From NCBI RefSeq assembly GCF_027744825.2, contig NC_071349.1, positions 8,402,001 to 8,466,000 of the forward strand: DNA of 64,000 nt, in the 5' to 3' direction. The position numbers and the translations under genes were made by a program. The notes under the pieces are model-generated. The model was given only the letters and a program-made list of their open reading frames with translations. It was not told where the DNA came from and made no database searches. Of this stretch, positions 39,238-50,335 are shown in pieces. Numbering within the stretch: the first letter of the stretch is position 1; each line of letters begins with the position of its first letter. Source of the stretch: Synchiropus splendidus (taxonomy: Eukaryota; Chordata; Actinopteri; Syngnathiformes; Callionymidae).

Positions 39238-40305
39238 GGGATGGGTGGATGGATGGATGGGTGGATGGGTGGATGGGTGGAAAGAGGGATGATGGATGGA
39301 TGGGTGGAAGGATGGGTGAATGGATGGATGGGTGGATGGAATGGTGGATGGGTGGAAAGAGGGATGATGGACGGATGGGTGAATAGATGGGTGGATGGAT
39401 GGATGGGTGGATGGGATGGTGGATGGGTGGAAAGAGGGATGATGGATGGATGGGTGGAAGGATGGGTGAATAGATGGGTGGATGGAATGGTGGATGGGTG
39501 GAAAGAGGGATGATGGATGGATGGGTGAATAGATGGGTGGATGGAATGGTGGATGGGTGGAAAGAGGGATGATGGATGGATGGGTGGAAGGATGGGTGAA
39601 TAGATGGGTGGATGGATGGAAGGATGGATTCTTGGAAGGATGAGAATGAATGAATGGGTGAATGGAAGGATGAAGGATGGAATGGATGGATGGGTGGATG
39701 GAATGGTGGATGGGTGGAAAGAGGGATGATGGATGGATGGGTGGAAGGAAGGATAGGTGATGGAAGGATGGCTTGGTGGAAGGAAGCGTGATTGATGGAT
39801 GGATGGGTGAATCAAAAGATGATGGATGGATGGATGGGAGGAGGGATGGGTGGAAGGATGGGTGAATGGATCAGTGAATGGATGAATGGATCGGTGAATG
39901 GAAGGATGAATTCTTGGAAGGAAGATTGAATGAATGGATGGATGGGTGAATGGAAGGATGATGATAGAAGGGTGGATGGGTGGAAGGATAGATGGAATGG
40001 TGGATGGATGGGTGAATGGATGTATGGGAGGATGGATGGATGGTGGAAGGAAGGGTGAATGGAAGGATAGATGAATGGATTGGGGATGAAGAGAGAGTGA
40101 TGGATGGATGGATGGAAGGGCAGATGGATGTAAGGATGAATAGGTGGAAGGATGGGTGAATTGATGGATGGAAGGATAGAAGGATGGATGTGGACGGAAG
40201 GGTGAATGGTTGGATGGGCCGGTGAATGGAAGGATGGATGGTGGAAGGAAGGGTGAATGGATAGGTGGGTGAGTAGAAGGATGGATTGATGGAAGGATGA
40301 ATGAT
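39238..40305. repeat. GGAT-type satellite with about 75-base higher-order units
   Basis: About 1.07 kb of imperfect GGAT/GGGT/GAAT tetranucleotides. The left half shows a longer unit: the block aaagagggatgatgga starts at 39281, 39356, 39431, 39502, 39561 and 39718, spaced 75, 75, 71, 59 and 157 bases. The right half is more diverged. Long open frames across it (His-Pro-Ser-Ile repeats on the minus strand) are a by-product of the repeat. Confidence 0.95.
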
Positions 40306-41940
40306 GCGTGCTGCTCTACTGAAGAACTTAACTGCAGCAGTGGGTTTGCTGAATGAATCCTCGCTTCTCTTTGAGCGCACAGTCATCGCTATGACGATCC
40401 CCAAACAGAGATAACAACACTAGTTCATGTGTCTTGTAATCTTAAATTGTCTTGACAGCATGATGAATTTCCAAACGCTGCTGTGTCACTTGTTGCTTGG
40501 ATTAAGGACAAAATGAGATCCACCCTGTAAAACCACACACTTATACGCTGACTCGCTCCGGGTTTTAAAAGTAGTTTGTGCTTTGGAATGGCACGTTGGA
40601 GGTTTGTTTTTCTGGCGCTCTGACGACACCCCTGAAGTACACAGTTGCCTTTTGCTCCACTCCATCCTTCCAGTTCCCCTTTCCTGCCCTGTCTTCCATC
40701 CAACTCCCCCTCAGTGCCAGCCGGGAGAGATTTATGTGACAGCTATGTTGTAGGTGTGGTGCTCAGGTGGCCAGGCAGCGGCGTCTGGCCTGCGCTGATA
40801 AATGTGGCTTTCCTGCTCACACGACCCACTTAAAGACGGAAAAACTATGTTCGCACAAAAGCAGCGCTGGACTGTTGAGGACAGCTGAGGTCGAATCGCT
40901 ACTGAGATGTGAGGAAACACCAGAGGAATGTGTTGCTTATTTAATCTTAGCTCATTGACTAAATGTTACAATTGGACTTTCCCATCTTGGGATTCATCAG
41001 CCATGTTCTGACAAACTTGTATGAAATGAAAGTCTGACGCGATGATTCCTCATGAATATTTTGCTGTAGGGGAGTCAAGTCACCGCCTGTGTATTCAATG
41101 AAAAATTTGCCAGTAAAAAAGAGACGAAACCAAGTACTGAAGCTAGAATTGGCCGAGCCCCAACCTCTCTCGCTCCAAGAAAACAGGACAGGCTCCAGCA
41201 TCCCGCGACCTTGACAAGGGCATCAACTGAAGACATGAATGATGACATTCATAACAATATTTTTTCAATTCAAGCCTCTCACGGCCATCTTTGATTTGTG
41301 GATTTCCTCTCCGTGTTCCTGCTCTTCCTGAGATAAAAGCTGCCATCACTTCGTCCGGCCCAAACCTGAATGAGTCCCCTGCTGGAGTGGAAGCCCACCA
41401 GAACCAGAGGAACCCTCTGCAAGACATGCTGACATCTGCAGAGGAAACATGGTCCGAGCTTTTCCGCTGACCTGAACAAGCTGGCTGACACCTGAATAGA
41501 GCACGGCTGCTGCGGCAGGAGCTATGTTGAATAAAAGAATGCACATTGCTCCCAGAAAAAAAAGTTGTAACTTTTAAACCCGAGACACCTTTGTGCAGCT
41601 TGTGAGTGGACTGGTGTGTGTCCAGGGTGTGCCTCCACTACATCACTCTTTCTGCAGCCTTTGCAGGATCAGATTGATGGAATGAAAGTAACATGCCTGT
41701 CTGGACTGAGAAAATGTTTATGTTCATCCTAAAGTTCCCGCCTTTAGATTTTGTGGAAAAAAAGACGAACTTGAAAAAGTTCACTGTTTTCTCTCTGTAA
41801 AGAAGCAGTGCTTTTCTTGTCCACGGACTGAACTAATCTATTTACACAGCTCACTTCTCGCCGCCCGCCATCGTCACATGCCTGCCCTGTCCCCATAATG
41901 CCCCTCATTTCCCACTCACTTTGACAGACCCTCCACCGGA
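40306..41940. other. Intergenic DNA upstream of the ptx3-like gene
   Basis: No coding exon was recognised. Around 41175-41250 the text ggctccagcatcccgcgacc, followed by a gaatgatga-type end, resembles the 3' tail of common fish LINE/SINE copies; the match is short. The final 200 bases lead into the ptx3-like promoter. Confidence 0.4.
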
Positions 41941-41943
41941 GCA

Positions 41944-42018
41944 TGACTCACCAGCCCCCCTCTTCACATCAGACCCACGCCCCCCAAACGTCCGGCCTCC
42001 ATCCTCCAGAGTATAAAA
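41944..42018 (+). promoter_or_regulatory. ptx3-like promoter: AP-1 site and TATA box
   Basis: TATAAAA at 42012-42018 would start transcription about 30 bases on, near 42045, leaving a 5' UTR of about 70 bases before the ATG at 42115. A perfect AP-1 site TGACTCA lies at 41944-41950, about 70 bases upstream of the TATA box. Inducible TATA and AP-1 control fits an acute-phase gene such as PTX3. Confidence 0.65.
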
Positions 42019-42114
42019 AGTCAGCAGCCTCTGCCTTGGAGTGAGGAGTTCCACTCAGCAGGGGGTGAAGCGAAGAAGCGGCTGCACGAATCGAGGGTTT
42101 CTCCATTTACACGG

Positions 42115-45057
42115 ATGGCGGCACACACGGCCATGTGTGTGTTCCTTATCTGGCCTCTGCTGTGTGCGCTCGGATGTGTCGGCGCATCTGCCAATGACTA
42201 TGATGGAAACTACTACGGAGACAGCTACGATAATGAGATATCCCTGGACCAGCTGGAAGGTAGGCTTCTGTTTCTTCCCCTTTTTTTGGTCAGTTATTGA
42301 CCGTAAGTGAGAATAGAGAAACAGAGCTTTTCTCTTGTAAACTGGAAAAGCACGCATAGATGTCAGCCCCCTGCCAAGCTGCTCATGTCCACCCATATAG
42401 TGTTTTGTTTACCTGATACTGTTGCCCTAAAATTCATACTTAAGTGAGGAAGAAGGTTGCTGGAGGTGTAGCTTCAAAGGATGGAGCTTCAGAGCAGATG
42501 GGCAGCTGAAATGATGGGCATTGCTCAAAGGTTTATCCCATGTAGAAATTTCAAACACCGTCTGACAGAAGAGAACCAAGGCTTTTGTGCTCGCAAAATT
42601 ACGGTCAAAGTGGTGGTCACCAGTACATATGCACAAGGGCCTTCTAGACACTGAGCAGATTCACTTGGAGTAGCCCTGGATCAGTGTTCTGTGGGTACAG
42701 CAGTGCTTGAACGGGAGGAGTGAGTCCAAAATCAAACTTTCCAATGATGTATGATGTGCAGATGGGTGTTGATCCTTACAAAGAAGGTGTGAGGTAGAGA
42801 GTGGTGTTGCAGCGATGCTTCATAGGTTTGGATTTGTTTTGAGTATGAGTTGGAAGACATGGTTTGAAGGCGACTGAGAGACCAGCAGGCTGCTCAGTCC
42901 TGCCCACACCAGCCTGAATAATCGGAATTACAGCCCAGGAGTTGAAAGCTTGTGATCCTGAATATGGAGAGGAAATTTAGATTCATGATCTCAGTCCACT
43001 TATTCAAGTCATTGTAAAGTGTTTTCTCTGTTAAAGTCTGTTCTCTGTAAATTACAGTGGTACCTCGGTTTTCAAACGTCCCGGACTTCGAACAAATGCG
43101 CAAATTTCAAGATTTTTTTGCTTCTGATTATGAACGAAAATCCAGAACTCGAACGCTCCCGAAAAAGGCTGGAAAAAATAGAACGCGCACGGACCGATCA
43201 GCTGACCCACAACGCGCTTTGTTATTGTGTATAACGCAGCCTCTGTATGCAGATGTGTCCCGCTAGCTACATTTACTGACTCTTTTTTCTTCATATTGAG
43301 GTGTAAAACCTTTCCTGTCTCCGCACTGGAGTGTCACAGGGGAGGTGCTCCTCGACACCTCCGAGGCTGGAGCGCGCACTCCAGGGTTTGATGTCCTGTT
43401 GTGGGCTGGAGCTGGGACAGGGATGAGGCGAGTCTGGGACAGAGCGTGACTTGGTTTATGACTTTGTCACAGCCAAACTGCACAGAAGCGCACATTCAGA
43501 GCTGGACACGCTCCGGGCACCTCTTCACTTCTGGAGAGACGTCACTCACTCAGCAACCCCTCCCACATGCAGCGGCCACACACATAGAGGAACAGCGCAC
43601 CTGCAGCAGACACTCTACATTCACTCCTACAAAAGCCTATTTTAAGGCTCGGAATGCATTATTTCTTTTTCCATTATTTGTAATGGGAAAAATCGATTCA
43701 GATTTTGAACAAATCGCTTCTTGAACGGCCGTCTGGAACGGATTGTGGTTGAGAACCGAGGTACCACTGTAGTTTTTGGACTAATTTCTGCTGAGGTATG
43801 AGCGTTTGGTCAAAACATGATGGTAGATTGAAGAATTCCAGTCGCTCATCTTCCTGCTACTGTTTCTCACGGATCTCCTCAGGGGATGAGTCAACGTCGC
43901 CCTGTCAGAGTGTGGACATATCTCGCTGGGAGAAGCTCTTCATCACGCTGGAGAACTCCCACATGAGGCAGAACGTGCTGCTGGAGTCGCTCCAGACCTG
44001 CTGCGGTGGGATGATGTCTCTCAGGACTCAGGTGGAGCAGCTGGTGAGACGCAGCCACCAGGTACGGAGCGAGGAGGCCGCATGTCGGAGGCAGGTGGAG
44101 CAGGTCGCCCTCGGAATGCAGCAGAGCATGCTGGAGCTCCAGGATGAGCAGTCGGAGAGAGAACAGCGGCTGAATGCCACCTTGCAGAAGCTGCTGGAGA
44201 GCGTGCTCCGAGAGAAGAAGGAGTACAGTGTCACGCTAGATGAGACAAACACACCGTCAGTGTTGCAGGCGTTTCCATCTGTCCAGGCGGAATCATCACT
44301 GTTGGACCTGGCTTCAGTGCAAAAGACCCTGGTTACCATAGCAACAGACCTGCGGAAGGTTCAGCAGCAGCTGAACAGAGTGTTGGACCACACTGGAACT
44401 CTAATGAGGGACAGAGGTGAGACATGAGCGGCTGTGATCAGTGGCTTGTGTTTCCACATCTCCATCATGAATTAAAGCACCACCCTGTGGAGAATCATTT
44501 CCTGACTCTGAGTCTCCCCTCATTTCCTGCATCTTCACCGCCTCATGTTTGTGGCGAGACTCTACAAATGTTGGGAACCGCACGACAGCGAGCTGATGTT
44601 ATTAACCGTGCGGTGGCCGCTCCCTCTCATTATCTCATTTAACAGAGGCTTGTTGGACGACGCACGACTTCACCACTGCTCATCTGTTTATTACATCTTA
44701 TTATTGGCTGGCGTTTCATGAAACCAAAAATAGAAAAGCGACAAAATCACTTTCTTGACGGCCGTGCAGGTTTGGTGTTAAATCTAGCTCAGAAATGTAG
44801 TGATTTAAACTGCTGTGGCTGTTAGGTTGAAACACTACAGTTACAATATGAATACCAAAAGACTGGAATCCCAAACAAAGCTGAAACATTTCTTTCATTT
44901 CCTGGTCGTGGAATGTGGAGGCTCCACTCTGAGCTTCTAGCTCTGAATTGAAACTTTTACCTGTGTTTGCATTGATTCTGCAGAAACGCTGGGCCTGCCC
45001 CCGACTCCAGCACATGCATCAAGATCTCCCCAGAGACACACTCCCCTCCTTCGGTGA
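42115..45057 (+). CDS. ptx3: Pentraxin-3-like protein, N-terminal region only, pentraxin domain not found
   Basis: Exon 1 (42115-42259) encodes a signal peptide (MAAHTAMCVFLIWPLLCAL, mature near ASANDYDGNYYG). An acidic DYD...YDNEISLDQLEG segment follows, as in PTX3. Exon 2 (43883-44416) encodes SRWEKLFITLENSHMRQNVL, the PTX3 hallmark, then a long helical, probably coiled-coil region rich in Gln, Glu and Leu. Known PTX3 is a secreted multimeric pattern-recognition protein whose third exon encodes the 200-residue pentraxin domain. Here the donor at 44416 joins in phase to an acceptor at 44983, but that exon gives only 24 residues (ETLGLPPTPAHASRSPQRHT...) before a TGA at 45055-45057. No pentraxin motif such as HxCxTW was seen before slc35g2. 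The predicted product is 250 aa versus about 380. It could be a truncated gene, a decayed gene or an assembly error. AATAAA at 45461-45466 could end the transcript. Confidence 0.75.
43055..43769. mobile_element. Tigger/pogo-like MITE, 715 bases, in ptx3-like intron 1
   Basis: Both ends carry the inverted repeat CAGTGGTACCTCGGTT (43055-43070 and its complement ending at 43769), followed by a further TCAA match. The element is flanked by TA dinucleotides (43053-43054 and 43770-43771), the target-site duplication of the Tc1/mariner superfamily. The interior has no transposase frame, so the copy is non-autonomous. The ends resemble Tigger/pogo elements. Confidence 0.88.
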
Positions 45058-45646
45058 CCCCCAGAACCATTTAGTGACGATCATTGTGAGTACAACAAAA
45101 CAAAACATTACTTCTCAGTGTGTTGAGACCAGGAAAAGAGAGCGCTAAGGATGTCCGACACCACCGAGGAATACAGAACAGGTTGTTCATTTGTTAGATA
45201 CGATCGCTTCCCTGCTCCAGGCGCAGCTGGCTTACCTCCATATATTAACACTGACAGTGTGTGTGTTCTTTTATCTGTGTTTTCATGATGGACGATCATC
45301 CCTCCTGCCTTTTATCTGTTTGCCAATTCAGCCGTCGCCTCCCACTCTATCCCTCGCCTCTGTTTTTTCTGTTCCTTGCTGGCAGCAAGTGTGGAGATTA
45401 ATGTCGTGGCTTCGCTGCTGTCTGGCTGTTGGACTGACGTTGTTGAGATGTGGCCAGCACAATAAAGCAACGGCGTCAGAGATGCGAATTGTTCTCGACC
45501 GAGATTTTAATGTCACATTACACATTCATCACGGACAACACGTTGTAAGCACTTCTCAAAAGAGGACGATACAAAATAGATAAAGCTCCGATAAACACTG
45601 AACTGTGCTGTCTGTAAAAATGGGCGGGGCTTGAGGGAGGAGGTGT
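45058..45646. other. Convergent spacer between the ptx3-like gene and slc35g2
   Basis: The segment was read in all frames for a pentraxin domain; none was found. It contains AATAAA on the plus strand (45461-45466). TTTAAT at 45506-45511 is ATTAAA on the minus strand, about 135 bases past the slc35g2 stop. The two genes end towards each other. Confidence 0.55.
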
Positions 45647-47002
45647 CTATTTGATGGGTGAGTCCATGATCTCCTCGTACTCCTCCCGGTGGCGACGCGC
45701 GGCGACGCGAGAAGGAAGCAGTTTCATCGCCACCAGCCATCCGACGCTGAGCAGGACCATGACATTACCGACCACCTCGGGCGCGGTCGGGACGGACGGC
45801 TTCATGGCGAGATGCACCAGCAAGGACACTGGCACCTCCAGACTTTGAGAGGCCGACACCAGAGCAGGGTGGATTCGGGTCAGTGCGTGTGTGATCCCAA
45901 GGAAAGCTGCAACAGAGCAGGCAACCAGGCCAAACACCACGGCCCACGCAGCGATGCTCACGGGCCAGGACCAGCCCTCCTGCAGCAAGGCCAATGATCC
46001 TGGCGCCAGCACACACCCTGTCCAGCTGACAGTGAAGAGAGCTGTGCCCACTCCAACTCTGTCCTTCAAGGAGCGGTATCCAACAAGCGCTAGGGCCATC
46101 CAGAGCCCGGCCAGCGCCATCAAGGACCACCCGAAAGCCCCCTTCCAGAACACCAGGTTGTCCATCGGCGAATCAGAATTGCTTTCATCCACCGTGGGAA
46201 GCAGCACCAGGCCCAGGCCGCAGAGCCCGGCAGCGAGGGTGATCCCATCTGCCAGGCCCATTCGCTCCTCCAGCAGCAGGAACGCCAGGATGGCTGACAG
46301 CGCCGTCGTGGCCAGACGCCAAGCTGACGCCGAGTTTTCAGATGCAACAAAACTTGAGGAGGAATAGGCGCAGCAAAGGGCAAGGGAATAGGCCATGCCA
46401 TAGCAAAGCAGACGGAGACGGTAGCCTTCAGGTCCAAACGGGTTCTCCCCCTTGTGCAGTGGGACGACCACAGAAAAGAGCTGGAGGATGGACCGGACTA
46501 AAAGCAAAAACATGGGTCCCAGACCAAAGTGTTCCGACGCCACCTGGGTGAGGACGATCAAACCGCCATGAGCCACAGCTGCGCCGAGCAAGCCCACCCA
46601 GGTGAGGCGCGACGCTGACACGGAAGCCTCCCCAAAACTGGCCAGCTGCTCACCAACCCCTTTACCAGGTGCCTTTGCTGGTTTCGCGCCACCTTCACCG
46701 CCATCTCCTGCCGCCGCAGCTGAAGGCTTGGGGCTGCTTGGCTTGTCTTTAGACCCAAACAGAGTCAGAGGCCACCGTTTGCCCTCCGTCAGCTTCTTCT
46801 TGTCGGACGTCTCCTCCAGGAAGGAGCCGAAGTCCTCGAAAGAAGGGGCGTCGTCGTAGCCCTCGTCCCCAGGCTGCGGGAAGTGTGTGTGTCCTCCAGG
46901 TTGTGGGGAGTAGGGGGTGCGCGTGGCATACTTGGCGGTGACCGTGTGTGGGTGGATCTTGACTCTCTTCTTTGAGGTTCCCAAGAGGTGAGTGGACTCC
47001 AT
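45647..47002 (-). CDS. slc35g2: Solute carrier family 35 member G2 (TMEM22), single coding exon, 451 aa
   Basis: A multi-pass membrane protein of the drug/metabolite transporter superfamily with two EamA repeats; its substrate is not established. The conserved N-terminal KKRVKIHP is at residues 11-18 and the C-terminus EYEEIMDSPIK is nearly identical to human SLC35G2. About 130 polar residues come first. Hydrophobic segments follow, starting near LTWVGLLGAAVAHGGLIVL (133-151) and including SAILAFLLLEERMG of the EamA fold. At 451 aa it is longer than the human protein (about 412) because the N-terminal linker has Ala/Gly/Pro/Lys-rich insertions. The start at 47002 (MESTHLLG) is chosen by homology. 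The frame extends 25 codons further upstream, but a splice acceptor-like tccttcacag just before the start suggests that extension is intron. SLC35G1/G3 type paralogues are less likely given the termini. Confidence 0.93.
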   Translation of the reverse strand: MESTHLLGTSKKRVKIHPHTVTAKYATRTPYSPQPGGHTHFPQPGDEGYDDAPSFEDFGSFLEETSDKKKLTEGKRWPLTLFGSKDKPSSPKPSAAAAGDGGEGGAKPAKAPGKGVGEQLASFGEASVSASRLTWVGLLGAAVAHGGLIVLTQVASEHFGLGPMFLLLVRSILQLFSVVVPLHKGENPFGPEGYRLRLLCYGMAYSLALCCAYSSSSFVASENSASAWRLATTALSAILAFLLLEERMGLADGITLAAGLCGLGLVLLPTVDESNSDSPMDNLVFWKGAFGWSLMALAGLWMALALVGYRSLKDRVGVGTALFTVSWTGCVLAPGSLALLQEGWSWPVSIAAWAVVFGLVACSVAAFLGITHALTRIHPALVSASQSLEVPVSLLVHLAMKPSVPTAPEVVGNVMVLLSVGWLVAMKLLPSRVAARRHREEYEEIMDSPIK

Positions 47003-50000
47003 GGTGGGGGTTTTTAGTGATGTGACACCTGTGAAGGAGGAGAGGACGGCGTTACAAGATGGGTTTAACGTTGGCACACCAGCTGCAATAAACTAACCAC
47101 CCATAAATTCTTAAACAGCCTTTACAGTTTGTGACTGAAAACACTGTATTGATGTTGATCACATGATCATTACCTGTCAATTAAAATATCTAAATCATTT
47201 GACATTCAGCATGTTTCCCAAACAGATTCATTCAGTACATATGATGGAAGCATTTGATACTGATGTTCTGTTTGTGTTTCTCTATATCTGGGGTCACACT
47301 TCCTGACCTCTGTTTGCTTCTATTTCTCCCCATTTGTGACGTGTTTCTGCTCGTGTCACAGTCTATTCTTTTCTATAAACATAATGTTGACAGTTGTTAT
47401 TCTGTTTTTTTTATGGATCGGATGGAGGAAAAACACAACATTTATTATAGCACACAAGAATTTCATTTATATTGACATGTATGTTGTATGTTCTTATTAG
47501 ACAGAAATGTGGCAGCAGTTGAATTTTCACTGTGACAAATCGCAGTGGTTCCCCACTGACTCCACCTCAGGACACCACAGACACATCAGTGTGTCTTCTT
47601 GAAGCACAAACTTAAAGCTGCTTTGCATTTTTCATTCCGGCTTCCAAAAGGTTCCAGATTTTTTTGCTCGTAATCTCTGCTCAGGTGCGCAGTGATTTGC
47701 GCAAGTGTATTATTGACGAGTTCTGGAACTGATCACGCCCAAATTCGGCCCCCAAACCTTGAGATGAACATGAGCATTGACCGATCACAATGTCGTGGAT
47801 AAAGGTCAAGGTTATTTCAGAACAGGACACAAAGAGTAAAACGATTGTGTTATTCGCCCTTTAAAAAGGTTCTTTTATATCTCATCCTTGTTCTTTTCAG
47901 GTATTTAATCCTTGTGAAAATGGCATTTGCCTGCAAAATGTTGAGTCGTGTAATGCAGAAGAACGTCAGTCAAGCCTGCTAACCAGCATGTGAGCGACCA
48001 AAAACCCTCCAGTGAGCTATAGCTTAGTCTTAGTTTCAGTCCTGTCCGAGTCACTCAGCCCAGATGTGTGTCAGAAACGTGTGTGATAACCCTCACTCCC
48101 CTCGCGCAACACGACTTGTTGGTGGCTACAATGTCACTTACATAAGCTTGTGTGTCCCGCCTGATTGTCTCGCAACCTCCTCTCTGTTTCGATCTGTGTC
48201 GCATGTCAACGCGGAGGGGGCTCTGTTATTGTTGATGCTGTTCCTGCTGTCCCACTTCCTGCCTGCTTGTCCAGATCAAGAGACACCCAGGATGACAGAA
48301 CCTCTGCAGGACACCTCTGACCTTGACTTTCACCTTCAACAGTAATACTAGAGTTTGTAGTATAAATATAAGTCTAACATCGGTTGGTAACACTGGTTAA
48401 AGAGCTGGTGTGGTAATAACAGTGTAATTACTGGTAATAATGAGAGCCTTTTTATACAATAACAAGAGCATAATTGATGCTGTGCTTCCGTTGTTGCAGT
48501 ATATGCGGTTAGTAAATGTCTTTTTCACCGTCTCTCCATGAGTTTCTGCTGTGACTATTGAAGGGATGAAAATTCCTCATCAACTACAGTCCTGTGTGCA
48601 GCATCTTTAGATTGTTGTGCCGTGTTTTATTGTCTCCCTGCAGCGCAGTGTAAGAGTCCAACACTTGCTCTCACCAGTCTCCGTGCGAGTGTGGTGAATG
48701 ACTACACCTGTCTCTCCATCTGGCTCCTGTCCCCGGAGCCGTGCGTTAGATCAGCTCAGCTGCCTTTTCTACTACCGAACCCAAATTGAGGCTCATGAAA
48801 ACAAGACAGGGGACATGAAGGAACCCAGCGGCCCTCACCGAACTGTAAAGTGGGCGTCTTGCTCTTTTGATCTGAGCCCCATGGGCACGTCAAGAGGATC
48901 GATGAGACTCACGGGAGGGTCTCCTCAGTCAGTCTCACTTAAAGGTCAGCATCATCGTGTTCCTCTTCGGGTCATGCTCAATTAATCCCAGCGTTGCAGT
49001 GCTCCTCTGCAATGCTGATGCTAGGATCACTCCAGTGAGGAGCCGGTGAGAAGTCAAATCAAAAACAGGACAAGAACGTGTCACCATTTTAGCGGTGAGT
49101 TTAGCTGGTGGGCACTCACACGCAGTGTGAGCACGTTGGTGACGACAGAACTGGTTCACAGTGAAACTAAATGAATGCGCACAGCCGCACTCTCAGGTTC
49201 TTCTCAAGGTTATCCAGGTTTTTCACTGATGATGCGCCATGCTTAGACTCACACACACACGCTCGCTCCAGTTTCACCAACACCTCCTTTCTTTCCAGTT
49301 CCAAGCGTGATGCGTGGCCACCAGTGATTCAGACGCACCACCTTTCACTCACCTGCTCGGCACGTCCTCCAGGAGCATCAGTCATTTTCAGAAGCATCCT
49401 GTCGTCCCGACATCTTCTCTGGGCTGCGTGTGTGAGTGTCCAGGAGAAGGTGAGGGGCAGCGCAGCAGGGTGGCAGTCGTCACCTCGCTCAGCTCTGCAG
49501 GGGGAGAAGCTGTTTTCTGAGGAGCTGCTGAGGCTCGTCCATCTCTGTGTGAGTGCAGAAGCGGATGCTCCTCCTCACAGCATCACCACGGAGACCGAGG
49601 GAGAGGAGGAGAGGGAGAGAATAGAGCAGGGAGAAGCTGTGTCTGCGCAGCTGCAGAGGGTGAAGAGCAGGGAAGTAAATTCACCTTCATTTTTACTGGA
49701 AAAATAGATTTATACTGGCAACAGAAATAAGCACCATTTGATCAATAAAATATGGATCAGAGGTTGAGGGGTGCTGAGCCCCCAAACTGCTGGCAAGGGA
49801 GAGGAATAACTTTTACAAACATGTAATAGTTTGGACCGTCATTTCCACATTTGAAGAAGATTTTTTTTTTCTTTTGAGTAGAGGACACCAGAACATGGTG
49901 TAGGCAGTTTTCCCAGGGGCCACATTGCTTCCTGGGACTACTGTGGGGGACAACCAGCCAACACGCAGAAGAACAGAAGAAAAACTATTGCAAATTAAAC

Positions 50001-50255
50001 TTCGTATTTGTGACTGGAAAAATGTGTTGTTGCACCAAGTAGTTATATCCTTAAGTTAGATGAATTGATCATATATTGTTTAGTTTTATTTATATATGAT
50101 TGCTATAAATAATAATTAGCAATAACAAACAATGTTTAAAAAGTTTTTATTTTATTGTGAAATATTTTTTCTACAACTCTTGTTTACCAATCTCAATCTC
50201 ATTCAGAAAGAATAATAATAATTTAAAAAAATAACATATTTAGAATTGTACTCTT
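47003..50255. other. Non-coding DNA upstream of slc35g2
   Basis: No exon with family resemblance was recognised. An open frame at 49171-49707 (178 codons, plus strand) has a Glu-rich end but no known motif or supporting splice structure. An untranslated first exon of slc35g2 probably lies to the right of 47030, but its position is not evident. Confidence 0.45.
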
Positions 50256-50335
50256 GCTGTGACCTCATGAGGGCCACATGAATGCAGGCAAAGGGCCGCA
50301 TGTGGCCCTCAGGCCGCACTTTGCCCACCTCTCCC
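50256..50335. mobile_element. hAT-type transposon end
   Basis: The text gggccgcatgtggccctcag, followed by gccgcactttgcccacctct, is the familiar terminal region of hAT-family DNA transposons (GTGGGCAAA-type inverted repeat). The partner end is not obvious, so only this end is called. A decayed relative lies near 11035-11075. Confidence 0.5.

Noticed and set aside
39204..39815. 203-codon minus-strand frame with His-Pro-Ser-Ile repeats
   Set aside because: It is the translation of the GGAT satellite; other frames of the same array are equally open.
35080..42900. Near-identical 24-base words (agagaccascaggctgctc-like) at about 35082 and 42878
   Set aside because: The similarity does not extend into flanking sequence by eye; too short to define a repeat family.
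45191..45583. 130-codon frame between the ptx3-like gene and slc35g2, tested as a displaced pentraxin exon
   Set aside because: It shows none of the pentraxin motifs and resembles untranslated pyrimidine-rich DNA.
49171..49707. 178-codon open frame with a Glu-rich end
   Set aside because: No recognisable domain, start context or splice structure; GC-rich chance frame is sufficient.
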